A program made the translations under genes and the position numbers. Below are positions 14,089-14,938 of a stretch of DNA of 14,938 bases, in pieces. Each line of letters opens with the position of its first letter. The stretch's first letter is position 1. This DNA is from Candidatus Kapaibacterium sp. (GTDB taxonomy: Bacteria; Bacteroidota; Ignavibacteria; Kapaibacteriales; Kapaibacteriaceae). Location: contig JAURNF010000212.1 of assembly GCA_030830285.1 (NCBI GenBank), positions 1 through 14,938 of the forward strand. The letters run 5' to 3'. The notes under the pieces were generated by a model. That model ran no database searches, was not told the origin of the DNA, and saw only the letters and a program-made list of their open reading frames with translations.

Positions 14089-14938
14089 ATGCACCGTTTT
14101 GTACGTCTTCTCTCTTTCGTCCTGTTCTTCGCAGTAAGTGCGAGCATTGCTCGTTCTGGTGATGGTGATACCATCATCGTGAAGACACTTACCTTCGACG
14201 ACATCACGAAGCGATCTGGGACGTGGCTGTTTCCACCACCAGGCCGCTACGAAAAAGTGCTGATGCAGTATACGCTGAAGTGCGATCCACGCACCACACA
14301 GGATCAGTATCCATGTGGTGAGTGGGATTACCTCACGTATAACATCTTACGTGACTCAACGGGCGAGTTCGATTCGACACGTCGCACACAGGTGAACTTC
14401 CGCGTACGCGGTGGTACACCGGACTCGTTCGCCTATCGCTCAACGTTTGTCGACGTGAAACGTCGTTTCCGCACAACAACTGCTACGCGAACCACCCAAG
14501 GCGACTTTATTTCAATTGGGACTGGCTCACAGGCGAACAGCGCACTTATCGCACCAGGTGGCGGACGCATGCGATTTCTCTGGAAGGCGTCAGAGCTCAC
14601 AGCCGCCGGCATGTCAGCTGGCTCCCTCTGCGGCATCCGCCTTCAGTCGACAAAGGCAGTGTCGGAAGTAAAGGTGCTTACTGTACGGATGCAGAATGCT
14701 ACGAGCGCAATACTTGCAAAAGTGTTCCGCAACGATGAAGGTACAACGGTAATCCGACGCAACGTCGCGTTGGTTGAAGGTGAGAACCATCTTCCATTCT
14801 CTACGCCGTTTGCATGGGACGGCACATCGGACATTCTCGTCGAATTTGCATGTCTTGATGCATCAACGACGGCATCAATCAAGGCTGATGGTACTGCAAC
14901 GGGATTGTCAAGCGTTGGCGGACGTAAGGCCTATCGCT
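14089..14938 (+). CDS. Secreted peptide-N-glycosidase F-like protein, partial (runs off right edge)
   Basis: An open frame of 283 codons runs from an ATG with a good RBS to the window end without a stop. Residues 1-22 are a signal peptide (MHRFVRLLSFVLFFAVSASI). The mature start has TFDDITKRSGTWLFPPPG, then EKVLMQYTLKCDP, then QYPCGEWDYLTYNI (about 35-86) with Cys65 and Cys76. I associate this pattern with the N-terminal part of Bacteroidota proteins annotated as PNGase F-related, many of which carry T9SS tails. PNGase F cleaves the amide bond of N-linked glycans, but relatives with this N-terminal region need not be active, and catalytic residues cannot be checked because the frame is cut. 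The rest is Ser/Thr-rich and predicted to be beta-strand rich. Confidence 0.7.
   Translation, partial: MHRFVRLLSFVLFFAVSASIARSGDGDTIIVKTLTFDDITKRSGTWLFPPPGRYEKVLMQYTLKCDPRTTQDQYPCGEWDYLTYNILRDSTGEFDSTRRTQVNFRVRGGTPDSFAYRSTFVDVKRRFRTTTATRTTQGDFISIGTGSQANSALIAPGGGRMRFLWKASELTAAGMSAGSLCGIRLQSTKAVSEVKVLTVRMQNATSAILAKVFRNDEGTTVIRRNVALVEGENHLPFSTPFAWDGTSDILVEFACLDASTTASIKADGTATGLSSVGGRKAYR

Noticed and set aside
13440..14207. 255-codon open frame on the minus strand opposite the SDR gene
   Set aside because: It lies across from an intact SDR with all catalytic motifs. Its translation has no recognisable domain and crosses the next gene's start; it is a codon-bias shadow.

Overview
The window looks like chromosomal DNA, moderately GC-rich, from a member of the Bacteroidota/Chlorobiota group. 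I would tentatively place it near Ignavibacteria/Kapabacteria rather than a classic low-GC Bacteroidetes. The evidence is two proteins with C-terminal type IX secretion (T9SS) sorting domains (MbnP-like protein, serine hydrolase), a PNGase F-like secreted protein, a serine-palmitoyltransferase-type enzyme and several lipoproteins. The taxonomic placement is inference. I see no rRNA, tRNA, CRISPR array, IS element, phage gene or att site. Coding density is very high: the largest gap is about 124 bp, and there is no gene-free stretch over 300 bp.

Region 1 (1-6957, leftward) is a tightly packed seven-gene operon. Read from its promoter side it encodes: an MbnP-family copper/kynurenine-type protein with a T9SS tail; two tandem di-haem cytochrome c peroxidase-family lipoproteins (MbnH/BCCP/MauG superfamily); a T9SS-exported serine hydrolase of the beta-lactamase/PBP fold; a VanX/DdpX-type D-Ala-D-Ala dipeptidase; a FadL/OmpP1-like outer-membrane beta-barrel protein; and a DUF2279 (YfiM-like) envelope protein that runs off the left edge. 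Adjacent genes overlap or lie within 13 nt of each other, and none has a clear Shine-Dalgarno sequence, so translational coupling is likely. Every product carries a signal peptide or lipobox, so this is an all-envelope operon.

Region 2 (7082-8562, rightward) starts divergently from the operon and holds a membrane fatty acid desaturase followed 2 nt later by an unrecognised secreted protein.

Region 3 (8578-11452, leftward) is a likely operon of a SulP anion (probably bicarbonate) transporter, a beta-carbonic anhydrase overlapping it by 32 nt, and a DUF2461/TIGR02453 protein. The first two form a recognisable inorganic-carbon module.

Region 4 (11522-14938, rightward) holds a YajQ-family nucleotide/c-di-GMP-binding protein, an alpha-oxoamine synthase most like bacterial serine palmitoyltransferase, an SDR oxidoreductase coupled to it, and the start of a secreted PNGase F-like protein that runs off the right edge. 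The transferase and SDR could supply the first two steps of sphingoid-base synthesis.

The most interesting part is the MbnP/di-haem cassette. An MbnP relative appears without methanobactin genes in view, carries a surface-sorting domain, and is followed by two divergent di-haem partners. One of these has no tryptophan at all and so cannot use the inter-haem Trp relay known from this enzyme superfamily.
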